The translations under genes were made by a program, and so were the position numbers. The notes under the pieces are model-generated. The model searched no databases, was not told the DNA's origin, and worked only from the letters and a program-made list of their open reading frames with translations. From positions 1-64,000 of the forward strand of contig NZ_QVMU01000001.1 in assembly GCF_003605645.1 (NCBI RefSeq): a DNA stretch of 64,000 nt, in the 5' to 3' direction. How positions within the stretch are numbered: position 1 is the first letter of the stretch; each line of letters opens with the position of its first letter. This stretch comes from Vibrio sinensis (GTDB lineage Bacteria; Pseudomonadota; Gammaproteobacteria; Enterobacterales; Vibrionaceae). Below, piece by piece: positions 22,940-32,205 of this stretch.

Positions 22940-25000
22940 ATGAAGTTGATATTAAGTACAGCGCTTGCTCTATCTATTTCGGTAGCAAATGCGGGAATTA
23001 TTACTACTAATGACCATCGGTCTTTAAATGAAAATGAACTGTCTAGGAGTATTCAGTCTGAGCTGAAAAACTCAGCGCCTTTTTATCAGGTATCAAATTT
23101 ATCTTTAAGCACTCCGAGTGATGCTGTCACCTTGCCAGGAGCAATCGTCGACCAAGTGAAAGTACTTGAGTCTATGACTCTAATTGCAAAAATTAACCCA
23201 GAAATTAGTGGTTATCACTCGGTTTTCGGCGCAAGTGATAGCCGCCCTGGTTACCCTAACTCTTACTTTCATGTTTATGTGTCAGATTTAAAATTAGGTT
23301 TCGAGATTAGACGTCATCGAGGTGGCGATATCTATAAGAGCAATAAAGTTGATATCAACTTACTGAGTGGCACAGATAACATTTTGGCATTCTCTGCATC
23401 AGAAGTTACCGGTTATAGATTGTTTTTGAATGGCGAAAAAATCCTAGATATACCCGCACCACCTAATTACGGTTTGATCAATAACATCAATGGTATTGAT
23501 AATGCTCACGTTGGAAAAACGATCCGTCACAATGCCAATGAATACAATTATGCCGGTCGTATCGATCAATTAGAACTCTATAATGTTGCGCTTGATGATG
23601 AAACATTAAAAGAGAAAACATTCTTAGACGTTTCCGATAGAGCCGCTATTCAGAGTTTTAAGTTGTATGACAAGGAAGAGTGGAATACTGCCGCTTTCCG
23701 TATTCCTGCTCTAATCCGAACCAAAAACAATACGATTATTTCAGCCGCTGATATTCGTTATGGTGATAGTAATGACTCCCCAAACAACATTGATGTTGGC
23801 GTCCGTCGTAGTGCAGATAATGGTGTAACGTGGACAGATCCTGAAGTTATTTTGCAGTTTAATGACTATCCGAGTATTCCATCTAGTCAAATCACAGATA
23901 GCGCATCCTATATCGACTCAGTGATCGTCGAGGGACACAACAATCGAGTGTTCTTATTTGCAGATGCGTTTAAAGGTGGAATTGGACAAGCGAACTCAAC
24001 ATCGGGCACTGGATACTCAGAAATCGATGGCGAGAAATACCTAACATTAACCAGTACTAGCCAGCCAACACAGAAATTCTATCTAGGTAACGATAATACG
24101 GTATACACCATGGACGGAGTAGCAACGGATTATACGGTTGGCGACGGATTTGCTCTTTTCGATGCTGGTGTTGAAGTAAGTAATATTTTCTATAAACGTT
24201 CACCACTTGTTGTTGATTCTACATCATTTATTGTCATGATTTATTCAGACGATGAGGGGGCGACTTGGAGCCAGCCAACCATCGTAAATGATCAGATAAA
24301 AACCTCAGACATGAAATTCCTTGGCGTGTCACCTGGCGGCGCAATTATTATTCAAAATGGAGCGCATCAAGGTCGAATTTTAGTTCCGATGTACTATACG
24401 TCGACAAATAACACGACTGAATATGCAAGTGCGATGTACAGTGATGACAACGGTGTAACATGGCAGTTAGGTGAATCACCAAATGATGGTCGTATTGGTG
24501 GGGCTGAGAAGCTGCATGAGGCACAATTCGTTGAAATGCCTAATGGTCAGATTAAGATGTTTGCGCGTAGTATCGGCCGCGCTGCTATCGCAACGAGCTT
24601 GGACGGTGGTGTCACTTGGTTGGATGACGTCGAATATGATTCCACGTTGGTGATGAGCAACACAACGGGCTGTCAATTATCAATCATTAACTATTCTGGC
24701 TACGTCGATGGACAACCTGCTGTGATCTTCAGTAATCCAGCAGCAACCAAAAGAGCGAATGGTACGATACGGGTGGGACTGATCAGTGAAGATGGTTACT
24801 ACGATAATGGGGAACCTCGTTACCACTTTACGTGGAAGTATGCGCGAATTATTGTGCCTGATGAGTTTGCATACTCCAATTTAACCGAATTAGAAAATGG
24901 CAATATCGCTATTTTGTATGAAGATAGCAATACTCGTTATAAACTGTTCCATTTGGTCTATAGTGAATTTACGTTAGATTCATTAAAGTTCTTGCCTTAG
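22940..25000 (+). CDS. Secreted GH33 sialidase with N-terminal lectin-like domain
   Basis: A 686-residue exo-alpha-sialidase. A signal peptide (1-19) precedes a LamG/CBM40-like domain (about 60-235). The six-bladed catalytic domain starts at Phe253-Arg-Ile-Pro256, where Arg254 belongs to the carboxylate-binding triad. Four Asp boxes follow: SADNGVTW (291), SDDEGATW (436), SDDNGVTW (501) and SLDGGVTW (553). The C-terminal ILYEDSNTRYKLFHLVY holds the Tyr region. About 80 residues (roughly 350-425) form an insert between the first two boxes, as in NanI, NanB and leech NanL. Both hydrolytic and intramolecular trans-sialidases have this insert, so the product is not fixed by it. The neighbours point to 2,7-anhydro-Neu5Ac. 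GAGAGG precedes the ATG. Confidence 0.92.
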   Translation: MKLILSTALALSISVANAGIITTNDHRSLNENELSRSIQSELKNSAPFYQVSNLSLSTPSDAVTLPGAIVDQVKVLESMTLIAKINPEISGYHSVFGASDSRPGYPNSYFHVYVSDLKLGFEIRRHRGGDIYKSNKVDINLLSGTDNILAFSASEVTGYRLFLNGEKILDIPAPPNYGLINNINGIDNAHVGKTIRHNANEYNYAGRIDQLELYNVALDDETLKEKTFLDVSDRAAIQSFKLYDKEEWNTAAFRIPALIRTKNNTIISAADIRYGDSNDSPNNIDVGVRRSADNGVTWTDPEVILQFNDYPSIPSSQITDSASYIDSVIVEGHNNRVFLFADAFKGGIGQANSTSGTGYSEIDGEKYLTLTSTSQPTQKFYLGNDNTVYTMDGVATDYTVGDGFALFDAGVEVSNIFYKRSPLVVDSTSFIVMIYSDDEGATWSQPTIVNDQIKTSDMKFLGVSPGGAIIIQNGAHQGRILVPMYYTSTNNTTEYASAMYSDDNGVTWQLGESPNDGRIGGAEKLHEAQFVEMPNGQIKMFARSIGRAAIATSLDGGVTWLDDVEYDSTLVMSNTTGCQLSIINYSGYVDGQPAVIFSNPAATKRANGTIRVGLISEDGYYDNGEPRYHFTWKYARIIVPDEFAYSNLTELENGNIAILYEDSNTRYKLFHLVYSEFTLDSLKFLP

Positions 25001-25046
25001 TTTTCAATGGATTAAGAAAATAATCTTTCGTATAAGTCTAGACATT

Positions 25047-25070
25047 AAAAGCTCCGTTACAGGAGCTTTT
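25047..25070. terminator. Bidirectional terminator between the sialidase and cytochrome genes
   Basis: Stem AAAAGCTCC with GGAGCTTTT in the 98-base convergent gap. T and A runs are on both sides. Confidence 0.85.
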
Positions 25071-25098
25071 AATGATTACGATGGGAATTTCTTGATGT

Positions 25099-25725
25099 TT
25101 ACATCCCTGAGCCTGTGAATATTAATAACGTCACTAGTCCCATAGCGATAAGAATAAACAAAGCTCGTCTATTTGAGGCAAAGACTAATCGAGAGTGAGT
25201 TTGATTGTCTGTAATACTTTTTTGCTTACCAGTAATCATTGCCATCAATAGCGGTTTTGAACGTAATTTGTAAACCACGATAGCGAGTATATGCAGAAAA
25301 ACAAAGAGCAATAGTAAATGAGCACATGCACCATGAAGTATTCGAAAATACCCCATATTACTCTCTCTGAGAACAAGATTAGCGTATGGGATTTGGTCAA
25401 AGAAACCGACTAAAGCCATCCCGGTCATACATTGCACAAATATTGTTCCTATTAACGCAATAACCATCCAAGAGCCAGCAGGGTTATGACCGATGCGCGA
25501 TGATGCTTTCCCTTGCAAGTAACGAATCGTCCGTGTAGGTGAAGATATGAAGTGTTTAAATCGGCTGGTATCGCTACCGACAAAACCCCAAATGATGCGC
25601 CATAGAATAAGAGTGAAAAGTGCTAAGCCTAAATAGAGATGCGGTCCTAATCCGGTCATTAGTCCGATAAAAAGTAGAGCTTGAAGCCAATGGTATAAAC
25701 GAGTGGGTAGATCCCAAATTTTCAT
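25099..25725 (-). CDS. Cytochrome b561-like diheme membrane protein
   Basis: A 208-residue protein with about five hydrophobic segments. It begins KIWDLPTRLYHWLQ, the start typical of the small b-type cytochromes that carry electrons to partner periplasmic proteins (PF01292). Candidate heme ligands are His12, a His after the second span (LGPHLYLG), and the pair in FRILHGACAHLLLLFVFLHILA. No partner cytochrome c or reductase lies next to it. It is a single gene on its strand. The role is general membrane electron transfer; the donor and acceptor are unknown. Confidence 0.8.
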   Translation of the reverse strand: MKIWDLPTRLYHWLQALLFIGLMTGLGPHLYLGLALFTLILWRIIWGFVGSDTSRFKHFISSPTRTIRYLQGKASSRIGHNPAGSWMVIALIGTIFVQCMTGMALVGFFDQIPYANLVLRESNMGYFRILHGACAHLLLLFVFLHILAIVVYKLRSKPLLMAMITGKQKSITDNQTHSRLVFASNRRALFILIAMGLVTLLIFTGSGM

Positions 25726-26066
25726 GGTTGTTCCTGAATAATAGAGAGTTTACTAATTTGATACTCACTGAGCGCCATGTGCCCCTGTAATTAGTGAGTA
25801 TCTTAAGCACCTGATAAAATGAACAAGACCGAATAAGACATAAAGAATGAAAAACACCCAGAGATTGATAGGGCTACATTTTTGTCAGGTCGATGGTTCT
25901 TGTTGGTGATTCTGTTGCGATGGCGGCACTATAAATTACACACAAAAATTAATTAATAGCCTAGATGAGTAATGATTGTTTCCATATAGAGCGTAATCGA
26001 TGGCTTTGCTGTGAGGTTTTGATTAGAGGGAAGATTAATAGGAAATTAAACGATCGAGATTCTATA
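25726..26066. other. Intergenic region without a recognised gene
   Basis: The region carries the promoter side of the cytochrome gene at its left. I see no ORF with a ribosome site, no tRNA-like structure and no strong repeat until the terminator at 26067. Confidence 0.4.
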
Positions 26067-26099
26067 CATTTAACGGGCAGCTTAGGTGCCCGTTAAATG
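26067..26099 (-). terminator. Terminator of the serine hydrolase gene
   Basis: A 13-base stem, CATTTAACGGGCA with TGCCCGTTAAATG, around a 7-base loop, 15 bases past the stop. Confidence 0.75.
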
Positions 26100-26114
26100 T
26101 CGTTTTATTGATAC

Positions 26115-27416
26115 TTATAGCGATCTTGCCAATGATTCAAATGCTTGAATTCTTGCTTTTGAGCTGTCTCTGGCCGCGTTTGATGCGCTGTCAGCTGAAG
26201 AGAATGTCGCGATGACAAGATTCTTCTCTTGGTTGATATATAGAAATTGCCCAAAGACACCACGATACGTTGCAATGTTTTTATTTGAGTCATGTACCCA
26301 AAGGAAGTTCTTATAGCCCTCTAAGTGAGAGTCAAATACCTCGTTATTGGAGTCTTTATAAACGCTATTTAACATATGAGCGTTTTCTTCTTCCGTGATG
26401 TTAAAGCTGTCTTTAACCCACTTCTCAGAAAAAACTTGTTCACCGTTATATTGACCATTGTTAACCATGGCGAGGCCAACACGCGCAAAGTCTCTCAACG
26501 TGGTGTTGAAACCGCCAGTTGCAACAGGGTTATAGTTCATATCGGTCATAAAGAAAGCATCATGTTCTACACCAAGCTTGCTCCATATATTGTCAGCAAT
26601 GAACGTATTTAATGGCTGACCAGAGACTCGAGCGATAACCCAGCCAATCACGTCAACATTTGGGCTGTGGTATTCAAATTTATGATTTACATCCAAGTTT
26701 TCAGCTTTTTCAAATATTGAGGCGAAGCTCAATAAATCGCGAGGTGTATTTGTGTTTATCGGATCTAGTGCCATCAAATCATACGCTGGTATGAAACCTA
26801 ATCGGCGAAAATACTCGAAATGTACGTCACCAGGTGCCATGTTTACGTAGTCTTCACTATAGTGAATTGCCGAAGTCATGTTCAAAATCGTTCGCAAAGT
26901 TTGTTCACCAAAGTGTGTTCCGTTGAGCTCACTAATATAAGTACTGACTTTTTCGTCAACGTTGATTTTACCTTGTTCAACCAATAGGCCTAGAGCCTGA
27001 CCAACCAGTGATTTTGTACTCGATGCCCACATATGATGATCTTTGGCGGTAAAGTCGCCGAAATATTCCTCATGCAAAATGTTACCATCTTTAATAATAA
27101 TGTAGCCATCGGTATGGTCGTTCACCATTGCGTCACGAAATGAAAGTTCCTCATCGGAATAAGTAAATTTGTGGTTGACGATTTTAGGCGTTAATGCTTG
27201 GGGAAGTCCATTGATGGCACCGTCACGCGCGACCATAACGGTTGGATGAATTCCCATATTTTTGAATGCCCACTTATTGAATGGAGTCTGGGTATAATTG
27301 CTTAATGTGACTTGTTCTTTGGGTTGGGCAGGTACAGTCGACATGGGTTTAGTTTCGGCTGCAACAGCAGTCGAGGTGAGACCGACAACAATGAGTGAAA
27401 CCATCGATTTTTTCAT
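26115..27416 (-). CDS. Exported serine hydrolase of the beta-lactamase/DD-peptidase superfamily
   Basis: A 433-residue protein with a signal peptide (1-20, cleavage after AVAA). The S-x-x-K nucleophile motif is in WASSTKSLVGQ at about residue 133. The second motif Tyr is probably in FEYHSPNVDVIGW (Y-x-N type), and a late GxFGQFLYIN-like strand fits the third. This is the class C/EstB-like group, which includes esterases, D-aminopeptidases and 6-aminohexanoate dimer hydrolases. It diverges from a LysR-type gene that probably controls it. The substrate is unknown. Confidence 0.82.
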   Translation of the reverse strand: MKKSMVSLIVVGLTSTAVAAETKPMSTVPAQPKEQVTLSNYTQTPFNKWAFKNMGIHPTVMVARDGAINGLPQALTPKIVNHKFTYSDEELSFRDAMVNDHTDGYIIIKDGNILHEEYFGDFTAKDHHMWASSTKSLVGQALGLLVEQGKINVDEKVSTYISELNGTHFGEQTLRTILNMTSAIHYSEDYVNMAPGDVHFEYFRRLGFIPAYDLMALDPINTNTPRDLLSFASIFEKAENLDVNHKFEYHSPNVDVIGWVIARVSGQPLNTFIADNIWSKLGVEHDAFFMTDMNYNPVATGGFNTTLRDFARVGLAMVNNGQYNGEQVFSEKWVKDSFNITEEENAHMLNSVYKDSNNEVFDSHLEGYKNFLWVHDSNKNIATYRGVFGQFLYINQEKNLVIATFSSADSASNAARDSSKARIQAFESLARSL

Positions 27417-27490
27417 TTGAAATCCCCGTTAACAATCTTGTGTGTACGGGAGTAGATTAACTTGATAAGTTCAAACATATAAATCCATAA

Positions 27491-27509
27491 TGTACGCTCA
27501 AGACGTACA
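27491..27509. promoter_or_regulatory. Candidate LysR operator between the hydrolase and lysR
   Basis: TGTACG, 7 bases, then CGTACA: an inverted repeat containing a T-N11-A pattern. It lies 12 bases before the lysR start, in the divergent control region. Confidence 0.5.
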
Positions 27510-27520
27510 AAGGTGATGTG

Positions 27521-28408
27521 ATGATTTCGATAGAACAGGTTGCGTGCTTTACGAGTGTTTATGAACTTAAAAGCTACAGCGCGGCGAGCCAGAGACTTGG
27601 CAAGGCGCGTTCTACGGTAAGAGAACGTATTAATGCACTCGAAGATATGATGGGAGTGGAACTATTTTCTATCGAAGGAAAGAAAGCAATCCCGAGCAAT
27701 GTTGCACATCGTCTTTATCCTCGAGCGAGGTTATTAGCAAGGCAATCTTTAGAATTTGAAAATATCGCGTTGTCTGCCTACCAAGGCGAGTTGAACAACA
27801 TTACCGCTTATCATGACAGTTCTATACCATCAAAACTCTTATTGGGAATAGAGGCCGATATTAAGTCTCTGCATCCAACGATCATCATTAATTGGCTGCA
27901 AAGAGATAGAAACCATTGCCTACAGCAAATAGAAGCAGGGGAGGCGTTGTTTGCGGTCATGCCAGGGATGGGAAATCTGCACCCTAGTGCTGGTATTGGG
28001 AATATCAATTTAGGCTCTTTTCCGCTTAGTATTTTTACCTCCGTTCATTCAGCTATTCCGGATGAACCTATTTCCATTGCGGAATTAGCGACGTTTCGAC
28101 AGCTCATTGCCGAAAACGACATCACTAACGAACTGAGGCACACTAAACTTAGTTGTGAATTTGAAGTAGTGACTTCGCAAAACTTGCTTGTTGATAAGCT
28201 AAAAGTTGACGGGTGGACTGTGTGTTCACCTGATAATATGAAACAACATATTACCAGTGGTGATATTCGAGAAATTGAATTAGAAGAAGCGCCTAGAATG
28301 GTTAGACAAGACTGTATCTTGTTTTACAACATGTCCTCAAAAGCATCTCAACAAGAATCTCGAATCTTAGATGTGGTCGCGAGGGTGGCGAAAAAACTAA
28401 ACCTTTAG
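27521..28408 (+). CDS. LysR-type regulator
   Basis: A 295-residue protein with an N-terminal winged helix-turn-helix (ISIEQVACFTSVYELKSYSAASQRLGKARSTVRERINALEDMMGVELF, in two parts, residues 2-50) and a C-terminal effector-binding domain. The preferred start is the ATG at 27521 with AGGTG 5 bases upstream; the frame also opens at a GTG one codon earlier. It is divergent from the serine hydrolase, the usual arrangement for LysR and its target. The effector is unknown. Confidence 0.85.
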   Translation: MISIEQVACFTSVYELKSYSAASQRLGKARSTVRERINALEDMMGVELFSIEGKKAIPSNVAHRLYPRARLLARQSLEFENIALSAYQGELNNITAYHDSSIPSKLLLGIEADIKSLHPTIIINWLQRDRNHCLQQIEAGEALFAVMPGMGNLHPSAGIGNINLGSFPLSIFTSVHSAIPDEPISIAELATFRQLIAENDITNELRHTKLSCEFEVVTSQNLLVDKLKVDGWTVCSPDNMKQHITSGDIREIELEEAPRMVRQDCILFYNMSSKASQQESRILDVVARVAKKLNL

Positions 28409-28503
28409 TGCTAAATGAGAGACGATACCTGAGGCCACATGATGAATTTCAGATTCACAACATGTCCTCGGTCGCCTTCCCATTTTTGCTTTGAATTTTG
28501 CCT

Positions 28504-28965
28504 TTATTGAGGGAGTTTGGTGCCGCCGTCATTGTGAGCAAAATAGTTGGAAAGAAAGTCGATAAATGTACGAATACGTTGAGGTTGGTACTCTGCATCT
28601 TTATACAGGAGATACATGGGACGCTTAAATGTTTGATACTGTTCTAATATTAGTTGTAATGAGTTGACCTCTAATTCTCTCTCGATCATCCACTTAGGCA
28701 TTGCGGCAATGCCTCGTCCTAGTTTTGCCATTTGTACGAGCATCTCAGGGTTATCACTTCGATTAACCGCATCTATTCTATTAGCTTCAACGCTAACGCC
28801 AGATACTGTTTTTCACTGTCACTTAGACTAATAGCGTGGGCGTGACGGTGAAACCAGGTAATCGCAATATTTTAACCAAGCAATCTTTTTGTATTGAATT
28901 CATTTGTTGCAGTAGTAAATGTTCCAGAGTAAGCAACTCAAGTAAAAACCTTTAAACAATGTAAC
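28504..28965 (-). pseudogene. Frameshifted remnant of a LysR-type regulator (C-terminal half)
   Basis: The open part (28504-28743) encodes the end of a LysR effector domain, MAKLGRGIAAMPKWMIERE and onward to the stop. Upstream on the same strand the similarity continues in other frames: SGVSVEANRIDAVNRSDNPE in frame with it, then TWFHRHAHAISLSDSEK in a second frame, then HLLLQQMNSIQKDCLVKILR in a third. At least two frameshifts are therefore needed, and the DNA-binding domain is missing. It is a decayed gene. Confidence 0.8.
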
Positions 28966-29103
28966 TTATCCATGAGCATTCCAATCTGGAATGTTAATAA
29001 GGTAAATAGTCGCCTCCTAAAATAGTCTGGTTAGGTTCATAGGGCAGGAGCCTAACCATTCTTGTTGATTTTAACGTTTCGAGGTTATTTTTTGGATTGT
29101 TAT

Positions 29104-29736
29104 TTAACACTTATCTTTGGTGGAAAGAGTAGGCAACGATAGATTTAAATGAATGGCTGCCAATCTTACGATTAACGTCGTAATAACACAGTGCATAAAT
29201 GCAATTGTATTATCGACTCCCATCGATAGGGCTATCGAATAAACAATGCCACCAATTAAACATGCAGTTGCATATATTTCCCGCTTTAGGACATTGGAGA
29301 CTTGGCTCGTTAGCGCATCTCGGATAATTCCACCACCACAACCTGTTATTACACCCATCACGATAGCGACCATCATAGAGTCTTGATACTGTATAGCTTT
29401 TTCGAATCCGATTCCGACGAACACGGCAAGCCCAATCGCATCGGAAACCGGTAAAATCCACGAAGGGATATTATCGAGTTTTTGAAACATAATCATGGTG
29501 ATCAAACAGGTCACCAAAATAACCCAAAGGTAAGTTGTATCATTCATCCAGAAAACAGGTGTAGCGCCAAGTGCCATGTCTCTGAATGTTCCACCGCCTA
29601 TAGCTGTCAATCCACCAAGAACGATAGCCCCAAAAGCGTCCATACCAAATTTTGAAGCAACGATAACGCCGCAAATAGCAAATATAATTGTTCCAAAAAT
29701 ATCGAAAAAATAAATTACTGACATCTTAGATGACAC
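29104..29736 (-). CDS. TRIC-family/YadS-like membrane channel protein (UPF0126)
   Basis: A 210-residue protein with seven hydrophobic segments in two repeats. Each repeat holds the glycine-rich motif of this family: FGAIVLGGLTAIGGGTFRDM in the first, and MGVITGCGGGIIRDAL in the second. Bacterial members form trimeric cation channels, and some have been proposed to transport glycine or other small amino acids. It is the last gene of the CdaR-linked set, 43 bases after the MFS gene. It might handle an amino acid released by the M20 enzyme; that is inference. Confidence 0.85.
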   Translation of the reverse strand: MSSKMSVIYFFDIFGTIIFAICGVIVASKFGMDAFGAIVLGGLTAIGGGTFRDMALGATPVFWMNDTTYLWVILVTCLITMIMFQKLDNIPSWILPVSDAIGLAVFVGIGFEKAIQYQDSMMVAIVMGVITGCGGGIIRDALTSQVSNVLKREIYATACLIGGIVYSIALSMGVDNTIAFMHCVITTLIVRLAAIHLNLSLPTLSTKDKC

Positions 29737-29742
29737 CTAGAA

Positions 29743-29766
29743 ATAAACCCTCTTTCGAGGGTTTAT
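29743..29766 (-). terminator. Intercistronic hairpin between the MFS and TRIC genes
   Basis: ATAAACCCTC pairs with GAGGGTTTAT around TTTC. On the minus strand TTTC follows, so it may partly terminate the upstream message. Confidence 0.6.
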
Positions 29767-29779
29767 GATGATTGAAGTT

Positions 29780-30997
29780 TTAAACTGCGTTGCTGACAAC
29801 AAGTGAATGGTTCTTAGATGCAGGGAATACGAATTGTGCCAATATTGGACAAACGACCAACAGCATAAGAACATAATAGAACGCACTGGTGAAGCTAGAC
29901 GTTAAATCGACTAAATAGCCAACAATTTGCGTGTTTATCGTTGCTAAGATGTATGAAGACAACCAGAACGTAGACATCGCATACATGATTGTATTGGTCG
30001 ATGGATTTTTAATGAGTTCACGAGGTAATGAGAAAATAAAGCTAAACCAAGATGAAAGCATCATACCCGAGCCAAATGCGCCCATAACAATAATGTACTC
30101 GTTAGCACCAAAGAACATAGCGTAAACGAAGATCACCATTAAGACAGACGTTGAAGCGAATAGCTTTTTGTATGGGATATTTTTTCCTTTCAGCCAGATG
30201 GAAAGGAACGCGCCTGCAATAATACCAAATTGATTAACAGATGGAGCGAAGAAAGCAATACTGTCAGCAGACAAGTTAGCATACTGCGAGTAGTATGTTG
30301 GCAAGTATGTAAATGGTACCAGTAGCATTAAAAGACCGCCGATGTATTGCGTTACCATTCCCCAAACAACGCGAGATCGGAGTACAGTTTTAACTTCTGA
30401 GTGTTTGTCGTTATCTGAATCTGACTTATTTGATGCTTGTTGAAAGTCTTTAAAGAATATTAGCCAAGCTGCTGCAAAAGCCAAAGTGATCCAACCATAA
30501 GCAGCAAGTAGAGGTTTCCAGCCACCAATATAATTCATTAAAGGAATAGCAAACATAAGTGCAATAGCAGAACCAATGACGTTTGGAATTCCATTTATGC
30601 TATTCAACTTTGATGCGGTTTTTGCATCGAAGTAGTGAGAAACGACTGGAACCATCGAAACTAGACACATGGCACCACCTAGACCATTTAAGAATCGGAT
30701 GAGAATCAATACGTAGAAGTCATCTGTAAATGGAATGAAAATAGCGGTACCGACTAATACTAATGCAAGGAAGTAAGATTTCTTAATGCCTAGTTTGTAG
30801 GTCACGACAGCAATCGATAGTGCGCCAAGGATCTTAGCCCACAAAATCGCATTGGTCATCATTGCTGATTCTGCAACACCGACGCCAAAATCTTGCATAA
30901 TTTGTGTGCCTACGGCACCAGTAGTAGCCCATGATGCGCCAAATACTAAGTAAACTGTGAATAGCAAAAATTCAACAATGTATTTTTCCCATTTCAT
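29780..30997 (-). CDS. MFS transporter of the CdaR-linked cluster
   Basis: A 405-residue major facilitator with 12 predicted spans. The first span holds GASWATTGAVGTQIMQDFG; a central cytoplasmic loop (about 190-210, KSDSDNDKHSEVKTV) divides the halves. The start lies 1 base after the stop of the glycerate kinase gene, so the two are co-transcribed. Its substrate is probably the compound that induces CdaR and is processed by the amidohydrolase and kinase. No close functional homologue is recognised. Confidence 0.8.
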   Translation of the reverse strand: MKWEKYIVEFLLFTVYLVFGASWATTGAVGTQIMQDFGVGVAESAMMTNAILWAKILGALSIAVVTYKLGIKKSYFLALVLVGTAIFIPFTDDFYVLILIRFLNGLGGAMCLVSMVPVVSHYFDAKTASKLNSINGIPNVIGSAIALMFAIPLMNYIGGWKPLLAAYGWITLAFAAAWLIFFKDFQQASNKSDSDNDKHSEVKTVLRSRVVWGMVTQYIGGLLMLLVPFTYLPTYYSQYANLSADSIAFFAPSVNQFGIIAGAFLSIWLKGKNIPYKKLFASTSVLMVIFVYAMFFGANEYIIVMGAFGSGMMLSSWFSFIFSLPRELIKNPSTNTIMYAMSTFWLSSYILATINTQIVGYLVDLTSSFTSAFYYVLMLLVVCPILAQFVFPASKNHSLVVSNAV

Positions 30998-30998
30998 T

Positions 30999-32147
30999 TT
31001 AGTGTTCCTTATTCATAAACATTGATACGCTCGTGGCGACATTTCTTGCCGTAGACGTTAAATCTTGTTTCGCATTCGCTAGTGCTGTCGGTAAGTCAAC
31101 CACTGAGATCATGGTCGAGAATGCTGCATCGATACCATGTTCGTATACATCTTCAAAGCCTTTACCTAAGCATCCAGCGATCGCAATGACCGGTACGTCA
31201 TAGGTTTTTCCACATTTAGCGACACCGATAGGCGTTTTCCCATAGACAGTTTGACCATCAATTTTCCCCTCGCCAGTTATTAGCAAATCAGCGTCAGAAC
31301 AAATAGAAACGAGATTGACCGCTTTTATGACGACATCTATACCTTTTTCTAATTTCGCATTCAGAAAAGCGATGGCCCCTGCACCAAGGCCTCCCGCAGC
31401 ACCGGCCCCTTTGGTGTGTTTTAATTCAATATTGAGCGTTTCTTGAATAACGGAACCTAAGTTATCTAGGCACTTGTCTAAGAAAACCAAATCTTCGTTT
31501 GAGCCACCTTTTTGTGAACCAAACATATGAGAAGCTCCGGAAGGCCCGCACAGAGTATTTTCCACATCACAAGCAATATTGATTTGGCACTCATTGATAC
31601 GAGGGTCAATATTGCTGAAATCGATGGTTTTCAGAGAACTGAGTGCACTTCCACCTAGTCCAATGCTTTCGTCATCTTTATCTAAGAAAACAATTCCGAG
31701 TGCCATTGCCATTCCAACACCACCGTCATTAGTCGCACTTCCGCCTAAGCCTAATGTGATTTTTCTCAAGCCTTGATCTAGTGCATCTTTGATCAGTTCG
31801 CCAGTCCCAAATGTCGTGGTTAGTAGAGGGTTTCGGTGCTCGCCAACGGCAAGGTGTAGCCCAGAAGCTTCGGCAACTTCAATGATCGCTGTTTCGTTAT
31901 CGCCGAGAATGCCATAGGTGGCATCGACTTCGAGTCCAATGACAGGGGAGGTGACTCGAACTGTACGATATTTACCATTCGTTACGGAAACGAGAGCTTT
32001 AACCAGTCCTTCACCACCATCTGACATAGGAACTTTGATATATTCAGCGTCTGGAAATACCGACATAAAACCCGTTTGGATAGCGTCTGCAACTTCATTT
32101 GCGTTTAAAGATTCTTTGTATGAATCGGGTGCGATTACAATTTTCAA
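30999..32147 (-). CDS. garK: Glycerate 2-kinase (GarK/GlxK type)
   Basis: A 382-residue enzyme that phosphorylates D-glycerate to 2-phosphoglycerate with ATP. Signatures are MKIVIAPDSYKESLNANEVA at the N-terminus, PMSDGGEGLV, LGLGGSATNDGG, GAAGGLGAG and LLITGEGKIDGQT. The length fits class I glycerate kinases. In E. coli, garK and glxK sit in CdaR-controlled or allantoin-linked pathways that yield glycerate. Here no aldolase or tartronate semialdehyde reductase is nearby, so the route to glycerate is different or encoded elsewhere. Confidence 0.93.
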   Translation of the reverse strand: MKIVIAPDSYKESLNANEVADAIQTGFMSVFPDAEYIKVPMSDGGEGLVKALVSVTNGKYRTVRVTSPVIGLEVDATYGILGDNETAIIEVAEASGLHLAVGEHRNPLLTTTFGTGELIKDALDQGLRKITLGLGGSATNDGGVGMAMALGIVFLDKDDESIGLGGSALSSLKTIDFSNIDPRINECQINIACDVENTLCGPSGASHMFGSQKGGSNEDLVFLDKCLDNLGSVIQETLNIELKHTKGAGAAGGLGAGAIAFLNAKLEKGIDVVIKAVNLVSICSDADLLITGEGKIDGQTVYGKTPIGVAKCGKTYDVPVIAIAGCLGKGFEDVYEHGIDAAFSTMISVVDLPTALANAKQDLTSTARNVATSVSMFMNKEH

Positions 32148-32160
32148 AGTATTGGTCCTT

Positions 32161-32194
32161 AACTGAAATAGCCACCAATTTGGCCATTTCAGTT
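32161..32194 (-). other. Intercistronic hairpin between the amidohydrolase and kinase genes
   Basis: AACTGAAATAGCC pairs with GGCCATTTCAGTT at 12 of 13 positions. No T-run follows; the kinase ribosome site lies directly after. It may tune expression of the downstream genes. Confidence 0.5.
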
Positions 32195-32205
32195 GTGCAT
32201 TTAGA

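Noticed and set aside
28504..28743. 79-codon ORF as an intact small regulator
   Set aside because: It is the C-terminal tail of a LysR effector domain, and the rest lies upstream in other frames, so it is a pseudogene fragment.
29028..29058. TGGTTAGG...CCTAACCA as a terminator of the TRIC gene
   Set aside because: The arms pair, but the 15-base loop and the lack of a T-run make it uncertain; not listed as a feature.
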